Positions 36,060-47,775 of a DNA stretch of 64,000 nt are shown here, piece after piece. Location: contig OX638132.1 in assembly GCA_951804985.1 (NCBI GenBank), forward strand, positions 103,158,026 to 103,222,025, read 5' to 3'. The number at the start of each line of letters is the position of its first letter. The stretch's first letter is position 1. The stretch comes from Dryomyza anilis (lineage: Eukaryota > Arthropoda > Insecta > Diptera > Dryomyzidae). Made by a program: the position numbers and the translations under genes. Under the pieces are notes generated by a model. It was not told the DNA's origin. It did no database searches and was given only the letters and a program-made list of their open reading frames with translations.

Positions 36060-37480
36060 CACACAAAAAATGTTACCAAAAATTCCACCAACTACCAGTA
36101 TTCATCATATTGATGAATTCATTCATTGAATTAAAATCGTACTTTTTAAATGTTTTTCATTTTGAATATTTTTTTTATCATCAAATTTCAAACACAAATT
36201 TAGCTCCATTTACACATTTATTTATTTACTAGCTGGACCCGTTCACAGCGTTGCCCGTGATAAGTTTTTGTAAATGCAAAGTTATATTTTTTTAAATTAC
36301 GGCCCTTTTGCCCCTTTTCAGTGTCTACGTCGCCCGCTCACGTGCCACTCCATTTGTCCAATCCCGTTCACTTTCTACGTGATGACTACAATGTTTAATA
36401 TGATCATTTGTTTCGATTTTTACAACTCTGCTCATAGTAGGTCAGAAGTTATATGGGAGGTGCCACGCCCCATGGTCCAATCCCGCCTATATTCTACGTT
36501 GCTATTGGAGTTTTAAATATGAACATTTGATTCGATTTTTATAACTCTACTCTAAGTATTTCAGGAGTTATAGCAATTTTAATGTGTTTGGCCCAGTGGA
36601 CCAATCTCGCCCATATTCTACGTGACGATTGGAATTTTAAATATGAACATTTGGTTCGATTTTTATAACTTTACTATTAGTATGTCAAGATTTATAGCAA
36701 TTTTAATGTGAGGGTTATATGGGAGATGCCACGCCCCGTGGTCAAATCCCGTCCACATTCTACGTGGCTATTGGAGTTTTAAATATGAATATTTGGTGCG
36801 ATTTTTATAACTCTACTGTTAGTATGTCAGGAGTTATAGCAATTTAAATGCTTTGGTTATATGGGAGGTGCCACGCCCCGTGGTCTAATCCCGCCCACAT
36901 TTGGAAAAATGATAAACAACCACAATATTCATCATTGGGCTAAATTTCAGTACTTTGGCTATCTTATGTACACAGACATTTGCATTTAAAAATTCAAGTT
37001 TTCCACGCCCATTTTTGTACCTTAGGGGGCGAATTTCAAAAAATACCGCCTTAGTGAGCGCCTACGTCGGCAGATGAACACCCTGTCCAAATTTCATGTT
37101 CCTAGCTCTAAGGGTTTGGTCTGGGCGTTGATCGATCAGTCAGTCAATCAGGACTTGTTCTTTTATATATATAGATAATTCTCATACGAGTTATAAAATT
37201 TAATTGCTAATTATTCGAAGCCTCCATTTCATCATATTAATGAAAAACTGAACATCATATTGATGAATTTTGGTCATCAAACCATATTAATTTAAATATC
37301 ATAAATCTTATAAGAATTATAAATACGTAAATGTGTAAATGGATACCAATTTTTGTTTGAAATAACTTAAAATAAAAAATATTAAAAATGAAAAACACTG
37401 TAAAAATACGATTTTAGTTCAATGAATGAAATCATCAATATGATGAATACTGGTAGTTGGTGAATTTTTTTTGTTGTGTG
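36060..37480. mobile_element. MITE with about 165-bp inverted arms, interrupted by a Helitron-like insert
   Basis: The left arm (from CACACAAAAAATGTT) and right arm are reverse complements over about 165 bp, both containing CACCAACTACCAGTATTC, ATCATATTGATGA and TTCATTCATTGAA. The element without its insert is about 480 bp and non-coding. Its signature word TTCATCATATTGATGAA is palindromic and recurs in the neighbouring patch at 37570-37810. Confidence 0.8.
36229..37175 (-). mobile_element. Helitron-like non-autonomous element nested in the MITE
   Basis: On the minus strand it starts TCTATATATATAAAAG after an A and ends GGGTCCAGCTAG before a T. 5'-TC, 3'-CTAG and A/T insertion are the Helitron signature. 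The interior carries about four tandem units of roughly 125 bp, each with GCCACGCCCCGTGGTC, CACATTCTACGTGGC, TTTTAAATATGAACATTTG and TTATAACTCTACT. No Rep/helicase frame, so non-autonomous. A strong 3' hairpin is not obvious, which lowers certainty. Confidence 0.6.
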
Positions 37481-37564
37481 TTGATAAACTCTGCTCTTTT
37501 TCTATTGTAAAAACAGGAAAAAAAATCTTCATTATGAAGAAATTATTCATAAATATTATGAATT

Positions 37565-37810
37565 TTTCTACCAACTATCAGATTCATCATTCAGATTCAT
37601 CATATTGATGAACGGTGTCATTAAATGCCATATTGATGAACACATTCATTATATATATGAACTTATTCATACTATCGAACATCATAGCAAAGAACGAAAT
37701 ATTCAATACAATGAATTTGAATCATCATATTGATGAATATAATCGTAATACCTATGAATTTGTTCATAGTATTTATGAATGTAATATTCAATATGATGAA
37801 TATTGTTGAA
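37565..37810. repeat. Patch of TTCATCATATTGATGAA palindromes
   Basis: At least six copies or variants of the palindromic word ATTCATCATATTGATGAAT or TATTTATGAAT in both orientations. It is related to the arms of the adjacent MITE, perhaps a second, decayed copy. Confidence 0.65.
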
Positions 37811-38204
37811 ATAATATTTTTTTTTTCAAAATAAATTAATTGATGGTCATTTTTTTTACGAAAGTAATTCGAAAAAAAAAAATTGAAAAAAAAAATTTAT
37901 ATAAGAATACAAAAAAGATATATTTAAAAATAAAATTGTAAAAAGGAATTTAAAAAAAAAAAATAATAAATGTAAAAAAAATGTACTTTTTCAAAATCTT
38001 TTTTTTTTAATCCTTATTGACAGTTCACAACTCAGACTTCAACCTAGGCTATGTGACATTTCGCTCGTAATCCAGGTAATCTCTGAAGAAAACAAAATTT
38101 TCGATTTACAAAAAAAATTTTAAGTTCCATTAAGCTCCATAGAATTGAATATGTTGTAAGAATTAAAGTACCTATTTGTCTGCCAACAAGAAATACAGAT
38201 TTAA

Positions 38205-38370
38205 AGCTCTTTTCTAGTGAACAATGACAATTGTTTTTAATCACAACTGTTATCGATGACAATTGTCACCTCCTTTTGCGTCTATAAGACCTAATACAAA
38301 ATCGACAATATACGAAATTGTGACCAGGCGCAATATTGTGATCGATTTGAATTTGTGACTCATGAAAGAA
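38205..38370. repeat. MITE family E (GACAATTGT), decayed copy
   Basis: ATGACAATTGTTTTTAATC, ATCGATGACAATTGTCAC, AAATTGTGACC.GGCGCA, CGATTTGAATTTGTGACTC and AGAATAG follow the same order as in the complete element at 48459. Termini are decayed and the feature is non-coding. Confidence 0.6.
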
Positions 38371-38830
38371 TAGAGCATTTAGTGCCTCTTTCTGTATTTC
38401 GAAATGACAGAAGTGACTTAATTTTCAACAAATTTCAGTGAAAACCAAATTTTTGTGATGTAATTTTTGATTAGTCGTTTGTTTTGAAATTTAGAGAGTG
38501 GGCATTTGTCTGATTTCGTTCAAATGTTAGTTTCAGACATGCCCAATTAAAAACAAATTTAAGTTTCGCTACATAATGTATCTATTATTTCGACTGAATT
38601 CTCAATTTTTGTCGTTTTCGCTTGAAATCTGTTGCTTGAAGAGTGCCGGCTGGTATTTAATTTAAAATTTTAATGAATCTATTAAAAGAAGGATGTGTAT
38701 TTGTCGCTAAAAGACTTTAGCCGAAATCAAGGAAATGCAAAGTCATCATTCGGATTTCAAATTGACCAACTCCGGCAGTTGATTAAAATTCTCCGCTTGA
38801 CAAAATTAAATTTTGTTTAAATTTTCTACG
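38371..38830. other. Intergenic DNA
   Basis: No gene or repeat recognised. It leads into the GC-richer island that starts near 38830. Confidence 0.35.
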
Positions 38831-38848
38831 AAATTTAAGTAAAAAAAC

Positions 38849-38962
38849 ATGAAGAAGATCCAGACTCCTGAAGAACTGCTGCGGTATGTTGATGATCGGC
38901 ACGCTTTCATCACGGACGCACGATGCGAATGCAGGCCACAAAACGCAATCATGGCAAATTAA
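38849..38962 (+). other. Candidate small ORF or first coding exon
   Basis: ATG at 38849 in good context (AAAC before ATG) opens 37 codons starting MKKIQTPEELLRYVDDRHAF and ending at TAA 38962. Codon choice is protein-like (AAG AAG ATC CAG, CTG CTG CGG) in an otherwise AT-rich region. A strong donor-like GCG/GTATGT lies after codon 11 (exon end 38883, phase 2), so it may be a first exon of a long gene instead of a complete peptide. Family not recognised; not confirmed. Confidence 0.3.
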
Positions 38963-39720
38963 ATTTGAAATTTTTGTCGCTGATTAAATTGAGATTAGAA
39001 AAGCGCCAAAAAGTGCCACCAGGCAATGGCGCTAAGTTGTTGATGCTGCTGCTACTGTTGTTGGCTATCACTGCTGCTGCTGTTGCTGCAACATGGGGGA
39101 TGTTGCTGTGTCGCAGACCAGTTTCAGCGGAAGCCGCAGCCAAAGTTGCTCTCGACTGAGAAATTTTATACTAATTGGCATAAATACCAAGTGTCGCAGA
39201 GTGGTCATCAGCAGCAACAACAGCAACAACAGTAGCAGTAGCAACAGCAAGAGCGACAGCATCAACAACATCAACAATAAGTTAAATCGATCGAACGATC
39301 AGTCAGTTTATACGTTCTTCACCTTGGCCATCATTTATTGTGTGGTTTGGACATAATATCGTCGTTGTCCGATGATGTTGTCGTCGTTGCTACTGTTTGC
39401 TGCTACTGCTAGGCTATAGCTTTAGCAGCACCCATTGCTGTTTACAGCAGTCTTCGAGCAATTGTTGCTTGAAGACTTGTTCATCACAGCAATTGACAAC
39501 AATAAAAATGCAAGTTTTTCTGCATGTTGCTGCTGATGTTGCTGTTGATGTTGTTGTTGCTGCAATGCAATTGCAATTATATTGAGTGCTTGTGGTACAA
39601 AAATGTTTGCTGATCAAGTTATTTGTAGCTGTTAATGCAAGATTGCTGCTGATCGTTGACAGCAACGTTGCTGAATTTGTTACGAGCAATTGTTGTCATA
39701 TTATGTGTTGTGTTTTTTTA
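38963..39720. other. Opa-rich GC-richer island
   Basis: CTGCTGCTACTGTTG (39045), a CAGCAACAA run (39205-39270), and GTTGCTGCTGATGTTGCTG (39525). Open frames on both strands are translations of the repeat. Probable non-coding. Confidence 0.4.
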
Positions 39721-40638
39721 ATTTTTTTTTGTGATTTAGCAATAAAATAGGCAACAACAATTGTTTAGCTGCATAAGTAGTTAAATGTTAAAGAGTTATT
39801 ATGCGGTTTGAATTTTTAAATATTGCTGTTGCGAGCAACATGATCAACGAGCAATATGTTTAACAAGCAACGCGGTCGTAAAAAGCACAATGTTCTCTTT
39901 TGGCATGTGGCAACCGAAAAAGTTTATATTAATCTCATTTAATTGAAATAAAGGTCTATTTTGTTACTATAACCGAATTTTAGTTTACGACAATTCATGT
40001 TTAGTTGCGGTAACCACATTTTTTACATTTCCTATAACGTCTAAATGCATTATCATGCTTTTGTTACGAGAGTAGTGTATATTGTTGAATCAAAAAAAAA
40101 AATGACAAACGTTAAGCTGATGTCCAACATCAATTCGGTTGCCAGAACCTTGCTAAATATAATTAGGGTTACAGACCGAAATACAGAAACATCATTGTTT
40201 TTATAATTTGTAATTAAAAGGAATTTTAAAGGCTGCGTGTACGTTGGTCTAAATTATCAGTGGATTTTTGTTGAAGTTTTTTTTTGTTATTGTTGATAAA
40301 TATGAAGTTGTGGTAACCAAAAAATTATAATAATTTGGTTCTTTTAAGTAAGCTTTGAGGTTTCACAATTGTCTGCTTATCATTGGCACTGCCGAATCAA
40401 GTGGTTGTTCCGAATAATAATTCGTATGTTACCACAACCAAATAAGTTGGTTTGGAAATTTTGCTAAATATTATTCGCAACAATTACTATAATGTACGCA
40501 TTAGACTGATAATGGATTTTCATGATTTCATATCGAAAAAAGCCTAACCCCCTAAATATAGTGACGTCTCCCAAATTAATTAAATTTAGAAATGGTCGAT
40601 TTGGTTATCAAAAAGCAATGCATGTCACTATTCCGACT
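39721..40638. other. AT-rich DNA, nothing recognised
   Basis: Weak repetition of TGTGGTAACCAAA/GGTTACC-type words (40010-40450), but no defined element. Confidence 0.35.
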
Positions 40639-40674
40639 TCGCTATAAATTCTCCACATCGATTTATTCATTCAA
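40639..40674 (-). repeat. Fragment of the inverted-repeat arm seen at 48807 and 49996
   Basis: TATTCCGACTTCGCTATAAA, then TTCTCCACATCGATTT, follows the arm at 50068-50110 with a few changes. It abuts the MITE at 40675. Confidence 0.5.
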
Positions 40675-41020
40675 CACAGAAAAAAATAATCGACGTAAAT
40701 ATAGCAACCGATATGAATAGCATTCATTAATCAATCCAGCAATGAAATTCACTAATATTATGAAAACATTTGCTATTCTTTGTTATATAAGCAATTGTAT
40801 TCGCTGATATGAATATCTGTACGAATAAAACTGCTGAAACTGTGCCGACTAAATTATTTGCTGCATTGACGTACAAATAGTCATATTAGCAAACGAAGTT
40901 GCTGATTTAAAGAAAAAGAAAGCAAAAGTTTTCATTAAATTAGTAAATTTCATTGCTGGATTGATTAATGAATGCAATTAATATCGGTTGCTATATTTAC
41001 GTCGATTATTTTTTGCTGTG
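40675..41020. mobile_element. MITE with about 100-bp terminal inverted repeats
   Basis: Left CACAGAAAAAAATAATCGAC and right GTCGATTATTTTTTGCTGTG are inverted. The pairing continues for about 100 bp through ATAGCAACCGATAT, CATTCATTAATCAATCCAGC and AATGAAAAC. Total length is 346 bp, non-coding. The target duplication could not be defined with confidence. Confidence 0.85.
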
Positions 41021-41089
41021 AATAAAGCAATTTTAGGCATTGACCTTTTTAATGAAAGTCTAACAATTTTTATTCGATACACAGATATT

Positions 41090-41735
41090 GTCAGTCTACA
41101 GTTTTTATAATTAATTGAGAGATTTCCTTTTGAAAAAAAGAAATTGGTATTTTTTTTAACTAAAATTGAGAAAATATTGAAATAAATTGAGATTTATTAT
41201 TTGAAACTGAAAACATTTCAAATAAAACTGAGATTTTTTTTCAAATTGGAATTTTTTTAAATTAAATTGAGATTTTCTATTTGATTTTGAGAAGTTTTCA
41301 TAGAATTTGAGATTTTTCATTTCAAACTAAAATTGGGATTTTAAAATTTCAATTTAGAAAATAAAATGAATTGAGTAACAAACCTTAATGAATGTCACAA
41401 CAAGAAATACTACTTTTTTACTATTCTCAATTTTATTTGTTACAACTTTCGAAAGAAAAATCTTAATTTCTCTCGAAAAATTTCAAAATTTGAAAAGTAA
41501 TTTTTATATGAAATTTTTTTAATTTCAAATGGAAAATTTTGAATTTAATTTTGAATTTTTTCACTTTCCAATGAAAAATCTCAATTTCATTTTGAATTTT
41601 CTCAATTTTATTTGGAGAAATCTTAATTTCATTTGGTATTTTTTCAATTTGAAATGGAACATCTCTATTTCATTTGAACTATTTCATTTGAAAAACAGAC
41701 GACATTATTTTTTCATCATAGCTCCTTTTTTGTTT
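41090..41735. repeat. Degenerate foldback of (AAATTGAGATTTT) words
   Basis: The left half (41160-41360) repeats AAATTGAGATTTTTC-type words. The right half (41400-41720) is dominated by the reverse form GAAAAATCTCAATTT. Together they form a large, imperfect inverted repeat. The plus-strand frame 41529-41744 (F/N-rich) is a translation of it and not a gene. Confidence 0.6.
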
Positions 41736-42290
41736 ATGAAGTAAACTTAATACTTTCAACGGTCGAATTTTATAATTTTTCGAGATCTTTAATTATATGA
41801 GAAAAAATTGCAGTTCCCCTAAATGAAGCCTAAAGTAGAAGTCTGAAAAAACTAACGTCCTTTGTTGAAGGTAACCTCGGAGTTCCAATAACCCAATGGG
41901 TAAAATATATTAACCGCTGAGACCTTTCCCAACGATATATAGAAGAAGATGATCAGACAGCTGTGGCGAAAGAATGAATTTGGCGGTTTTTGGCGGGCTT
42001 GTTCTGACTCTTTTACGAGTTAAGCTTTCATTTTAATATTTTTTTTGAATCCGCCTAGTGTGAATACATAAGTAGTAAAATCTCATGAATGAAAAAAAGT
42101 AAGTTATAACAACCAACATCATTATGGTGAAAAGAACTGCCACATTCGGTTGGCACTTAACATTTTATCATATACACACACCTAATGGTTCTAAAACTGC
42201 GCTAAATTTCATTTATCCCACACATAACACTTTTAGTTTAGGCTATAAATAACGAATAACAGTTGAGAGAACCGAATACTTCAGTGAAAT
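41736..42290. other. AT-rich DNA, nothing recognised
   Basis: No gene or element identified on either strand. Confidence 0.35.
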
Positions 42291-43120
42291 AATTTTGTTA
42301 ATTGTCACAACCAATATCTAATATTCTGTGTGTACCTTGCAGTTCAAATAGTGCTAATAATAATTGCTGATCTATTCGAAAACCATGCATAGAAATTCCA
42401 CACAAAAAGCACCACAATGTTAGAGACACTGTAATCGGATCCTTGTACGACGAATGTCTCAAATACCAGACATGTTTTTGTGCTGCTTTTGGCCATGTTT
42501 GTGTTTGACAAAAACTTGCACAATAATTGCAAATAAAATTTATTGCTGCGTTGCAATTAATCTTGGTTGTTTCAGAGACCTCCCCTTCTCTCCTCACCCC
42601 TTTTAAACGGTTAGTATCGGCCGTGTGTGAGAATGAAAATGACAAAAGTAATATTTTGATCACTGTCATAATTCCAGCAAACGTTTCGCATCTCGCATCT
42701 CGCATCTGTTGGGTGCTGTCGCTGGAAAAATATCTATTTGCTATATGTCTGTCTGTCTATCCATATGTTTAACTGTCTGTCTATTTATCTATCTGTCTGT
42801 ATATTTATCTGTCTATCTATTTGTGTTGCTGTCATTTGCTGTTTGTGGCTAAAATATTTGCCGTTGCAAATCAATCACTTCGCCTGGCTGTGTCGCTCAT
42901 TGCGATCGTGACATGTGACTCACGTGATCGCAGCAGCCATTTTTGCTGTCAGTTTTTTAATTGAAACGATCGCAAATTATGTTGTTTAATTATTATATAT
43001 TCTCCTATGATATCTGTCGAACACAACAGTCGTTGATTTATGAATTAGTGACGCTTTATATGGCCGCGGCGATCAGTGATCGATGTGCGTTTGAGGTTGC
43101 AATGAAACAGTGTGGCGTAA
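42291..43120. other. GC-richer island with CTGT/CTAT microsatellite
   Basis: 42740-42830 is a mixed CTGT/CTAT/TTAT microsatellite, and GCATCTC is repeated three times at about 42689. E-box-like CACGTGA at about 42922 and several CGATCG/GATCGCA words suggest regulatory DNA. The minus-strand frame 42298-42705 is not convincing as a gene. Confidence 0.35.
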
Positions 43121-43398
43121 TGTAATAAACATTTTTAATAGAGAAAATATTTAAAAAAAAATAAAAATAGCAAATTAGAAAATTCGATACATTAAAAATT
43201 AATTAAGTATTTTAATCATTAAATAAATTAAAAAAGGTTGTATGAAAATATAAATATTGAAATACTTAATTAAAATTCACTTTTTAAACCGAATCGCTTA
43301 TATAAAAATCAGAAATACTCCAAACCCCAAAAACAATATAAACCATATCAGTTTTATATCGGGTTTTTTTAGTATGAAAAACAAACTGTAAAATTTAA

Positions 43399-43703
43399 AA
43401 ATAATAATAGTTTAGCACTACAGTCCTATAAGAACTTAGGCCGAGCTCTTTCACCATTTTGAGCTGTGCGTGTTATATTTGTACTCAAAGTGGTGGGACC
43501 TACAGTTTATTGCCGAATCCGAACGGCGGGTGAGAGCTTTTCATAGGCAATGTTTACTCTCGTAGGTTTGCCATTTACTGCCGAGAGGTAGCGCAGTATA
43601 GACAAATGTTTCTATGAAAAGATATTGTTAGCCCCCAGCTCAGGCTTGAAACGCGGACCTTTCGGCTTGCATTCCAATGCACTAACCACTGAGTACCGCG
43701 GCT
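43399..43703 (-). mobile_element. tRNA-derived SINE, copy 2, with 14-bp target duplication
   Basis: Same head, body and (TATTATT)n tail as the copy at 26617. ACTGTAAAATTTAA is repeated exactly at 43385-43398 and 43704-43717, a 14-bp duplication typical of LINE-mediated retrotransposition. The exact duplication indicates a fairly recent insertion, although box A has lost a base (GAGTACC for GAGCTACC in plus orientation). Confidence 0.92.
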
Positions 43704-43717
43704 ACTGTAAAATTTAA

Positions 43718-44300
43718 TAATGCAAATAGTCCAAAATTGAAACCAATTTTGCAACCGAAAACGTTTAATTTATAAAACTTTATACTGAAAGTCTATAAAA
43801 ACCGAAATAAGTCATAAAACAGTAATTGAAACCATTATTCGTTTGGTTTTCAACATTTGATTAAGAATATACACTGCACATCGGTTTGCTAATTAATTAT
43901 TCTATAATTTATAATGATCCGAAAAATGTATAAGTTTCAAAATCCAAATCAACAACTGTAGTAATTATCTGATCGGCCTATGATTCAACTTCGAAATTCA
44001 TTTGTCGTAATTCTTATTGAAATTTTGACGATCCCAAATTTCGTTGGATGAACCCTACTAGCGTTAATAAGATCAACAACTTGCCATGCTCCCCATATTA
44101 AGTCAATGAACTCGAGAAAAAGTTTTGCACCAATATTCCTGTTTAAAAAAGCTTAAAGTTATTGAAAATAAAACATGTGGCATGATCGGGATGATGTGGA
44201 CCTCTTTATGTCTATCCAAATAGCGCAAATTTATACAAGGATTAGGAAACATCGATAATAAACCGTCAGAAACTGTCGCCACATCTGTGCGCTCGAGCCG
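43718..44300. other. AT-rich DNA, nothing recognised
   Basis: No gene or element identified. The minus-strand frame 44103-44330 overlaps the tandem duplication that follows and has no domain. Confidence 0.35.
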
Positions 44301-44400
44301 ACACATTATGATAGTGCTTATATCGGGCATTGATATGGTAACTGATCATGACACATTATGATAGTGCTTATTTGGGGAATTGATATGGTAACTGATCATG
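44301..44400. repeat. 50-bp tandem duplication
   Basis: 44301-44350 and 44351-44400 are two copies beginning ACACATTATGATAGTGC and ending ACTGATCATG, with a few mismatches in TATCGGGC versus TTTGGGGA. Confidence 0.85.
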
Positions 44401-45438
44401 AACCTAATAATTTACTCAATTAAAAAAAAAATATTATTTCCATATACCCTAGTATGAATTTTGTTAGGGTCAGGATCGAAAATTGATCATTCTTTATTTA
44501 CCTAATAAATGCCCGACCCATACACGGATAGAAAAGATTTGTTTGAATATGTTTGAATGTAATTAAAAAGTAATACGAAATTACCATACATGTCTTAGGA
44601 ATGAAGTGTAATTAAATTATAATTGAAATTGAATTTATTTTTGTTAACGTGTAAACATTATTATATTGTCCAGCAGTATCTGTCAAATTTACCATAAATA
44701 TGTTACAATACCAACATAAAATTTTAATTGCATTTGAATAAATTATTTCTTGGCTATTTACTTGGTTAAAACTATTTCGAAACACAGAAAATGCTAATCA
44801 AATCTAAATACAATTTATGTTCGCAACTCTCGTCTTAATTCGATAATATATCGATTGACGAAGTCGGCAACGTTGTGCAGCATTTTGTACCGACATCGTT
44901 TGGACATATTAATGTTTACAAACAAACAAAAAAGAAATTGGATTTAAATAACGTTATACTTGCAACATTCTTCTTGTATACGAAGTTGGCACTCGTTGAG
45001 CGGATTTTTCTACCTACGGTTACGGAGTTGACATTCAGTGATCGGCATTTTCTGCGTACGTGTCTTTTGTTGTTCATTGAGAAAACGTGTTCGCGTCGGT
45101 AATAATTTTGTTATTTGTAAATTGTGCATGTTTAAAGATTTGTAATAAAAATTTATAAAAAAACATTTTATTTTAATTTTTTTTTCAGGATTTCTTTACA
45201 AAAATATTTAAATATGTTTCAATGCAAACATACTACTTTTTGAACTGAAACAACTGATATGTTTCACTAGAATTAGTGAATAATCGTAACTCGACATGAT
45301 CATCGAATGGTTTGTTGAGAAATAATATGAAATAGTAAAATATAAAAATAAATAAATTATATTATAAAACAAAACCAAAATTACTTAAAAAATATAAAAT
45401 TCAGCAATCCTCTACTAAAAACAATTTGCTCACCAGCG
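44401..45438. other. Intergenic DNA, nothing confirmed
   Basis: The plus-strand frame 44875-45102 has no recognisable domain. AT-rich elsewhere. Confidence 0.35.
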
Positions 45439-45555
45439 CTAAATTAACCCAAGATTGCATTTAGCCATGCAGTTGTCACAGTCGGCATAACTCAAGTTGC
45501 TGCCATAAAAATCTTCCGCATCTTCCGGTGTTGAGCTGCCGCCTCCACGACTCAT
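45439..45555 (-). CDS. Candidate 38-aa small ORF
   Basis: The minus-strand ATG at 45555 opens MSRGGGSSTPEDAEDFYGSN and continues through DCDNCMAKC to a TAG at 45439. The block is about 50 percent GC in DNA that is otherwise about 70 percent AT, with fly-like codons (GGC GGC AGC, GAA GAT GCG GAA GAT). A donor-like CTG/GTGAGC lies 9 bases after the stop, so a downstream exon could exist (3' UTR intron), or the segment could belong to a larger spliced gene. There is no signal peptide; three Cys lie in DCDNCMAKC. Family not recognised. It is the most coding-like short frame in the right two-thirds of the window, but conservation data are lacking. Confidence 0.4.
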   Translation of the reverse strand: MSRGGGSSTPEDAEDFYGSNLSYADCDNCMAKCNLGLI

Positions 45556-46166
45556 AATCTACGCTGATCGCTACTGATCGTCACTAATCTACACAAACAT
45601 AAGAACAAAATGTTTATTTTGTTATTTTTAAAATAAAAATTAAAACAAACAAAAAAATACCAGAAAAATACTTAAAAAATATCAAAAGAAGAACCGACCA
45701 CAAAATTTATTGCCAACTAAATCACTGCGAACATCTTAATTCCAGTGTTGCCACTATGTCACTTTGTCATGTGCAGTTAATGTCGCTTAAATGCTGCCCA
45801 TTAATTTCAAGTGTAAGTTTACGAGGTGTTTAAGAGCTGCGCCCCGAAGCACCGCACCCTTCGCACGCGCATTTTGTGACGCTCTAATGATGTAGCAGAG
45901 GCGGATGGAAGCCTCAAAATTGTCTCAGATGTGCCTCAGTTGTGCTGCTGAGGAACATTAACTCAGGGCACTTGAGAGTGCATTAGCTTTAAGTACTATT
46001 GTTAGTAGGGGTTGGGTCAAAGTTCATAGGAGGATCGTTTAAGATGATCGCATAAATGAAAACAGAGAGGGAGAAATATATGTTTTTAAAATGAGAGCAA
46101 TTTGGGGAAGGAAACAAGAATTAACAAAATTTATATATAATTCAATTTGATGGTAGGTATGAAAAT
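45556..46166. other. Mixed-composition DNA upstream of the small ORF
   Basis: 45750-46000 is GC-richer (AGCTGCGCCCCGAAGCACCG) and might be regulatory DNA or the promoter of the minus-strand small ORF. I could not place a start site. Confidence 0.3.
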
Positions 46167-46500
46167 CCCATCGCTAGTAGAAATTTTCCCTATTATGGTA
46201 GAGCTGGTCATATTCTAGTCTATAGTAGAAACTATTCGAGTACTATGATCTGGAACTGTCGCCTTATATTACTCGAATTTTTGTTCATGAAGGAAAAATA
46301 ATTTACAAGATAGGAAAAAATCAAGAGAAAAATCCAAAAGTTCGACTATGGAATGATCGGATATTGATCATTAAATTTTGTCCCTATTATATCCCGACCA
46401 ATTACAAGAGCCTGATCAAGTTGATCATTGTACTAATCGGGTTATGGCAAGCACAAAATATTAAATGAGCAATATCCTATCATTCCATAGTAGATCTTGA
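46167..46500. repeat. TAGTAGAAATTTTCCC / TGATCAT repeat, decayed copy
   Basis: Starts CGCTAGTAGAAATTTTCCC and contains several GATCAT, ATTGATCATT and GTTGATCATTGT palindromes, like the better preserved element at 53443. The right end is unclear (CATTCCATAGTAGATC). Confidence 0.45.
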
Positions 46501-46699
46501 ATTTTTTTTTTCTTCATCACTACAATTCAATTACCATAAAACAAAGAAACTTTTTTAAACCATTTAATTTACTCAAAAGTGCTTCACAAGAATATGATCA
46601 ATGATCGCAATGTGATCTTAACTCAACCCATTACATTAATACTTGACAATACAAAATAGACAAAAACAACCTCAGGAACCACCCACGAAATACAAGCCA

Positions 46700-47690
46700 T
46701 TGTCACATGTAGCCATTAATCACTCGGATCGCAGTTGTAACGTGAAATACGGTACTACGCGACGGACGAATCGAACCAAACCGAACCGACAAAGAACATA
46801 TTTCGGGAAATGATCTCAAAAATGCCGCGCGAGTGATGCATCGATCTTGTTAATTTTGGGGTAAATGTTGTAAGTGAAACACGACGTAATTAAGTAAGAG
46901 AGTGGCATATTTCAAGTGGTAGCACAGCACATAAGTCGAAATTAAGTGAGGCCCATTAATTATGTGCGGAAAAGGCAACAGAAATGGAAGATTTTCCAAA
47001 TATAAAATAAAATGTTCAATAAAAAAAAAAATTAAATTGTTACCTACAAAAAACAACAGCGCGCTTCTTTCTGAGTGTAGCGCAAACAGAAAATAGTGAC
47101 ACTTTTTAGTGACACTTGTGGAAAATCTAATGAGAAGAAAACAGCTTTTGCTGCCACCACGCAACAACACATCAAAGGAAGCAACTGCTTCAACGGCTGC
47201 AGTCTGCTGGCAGCCTAAGTACTACGAGAAATGGGAGTCCGAAATAAAACAAACTAGATCGAGATGCAATCATTGAGTTTAAGTGTAGCGCATGCAAATG
47301 TCGACAGTGCGCTACAATGCACCGACACTACAAAAAAAGTGGAGGAGAAGCAGCAGCAACACATCTGTGGCTGGAAGCAACAGCAGCAGAAGTAGCGCGC
47401 CTCATGTCAGGGGCTGCGAATGAAGTTGTTTGCTTTAGCGCCTCCCTGGCTGTTGTTGCTGTTGCTGCTGTGGCACAAAGTGAAGAGTGAATGAATGTGA
47501 TGCTCAACACCGAATAGAAGCAATTAATAATCTTGCTCTGGCATTTCTAGTATTTAAGTGTTTTGGGGGGAATAATGACGTTGACGACGTGTTCATGCGC
47601 GATCGACAGCATTTACGACTGCTACACGGAGAGAAATGCACACATTTCATTTTTGAATATATATCGTACATTCTTATTTAACTTCGAAAG
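46700..47690. other. GC-richer island with opa repeats
   Basis: GCAGCAGCAACACATC (47350), CAACAGCAGCAGAAG (47380) and GTTGTTGCTGTTGCTGCTG (47452). Repeat-driven open frames only. Confidence 0.35.
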
Positions 47691-47775
47691 TCAAAATCGA
47701 ATCAAAGACTGAACCGCTGATTTCTTCATTCGATTTTGATGAATTTTCACACAGACTATATTAAGGATTTATATA

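Noticed and set aside
42298..42705. 135-codon minus-strand frame with hydrophobic segments
   Set aside because: It looks superficially receptor-like, but no family motif could be identified. The upstream part overlaps a microsatellite-rich region, and an overlapping frame is equally open.
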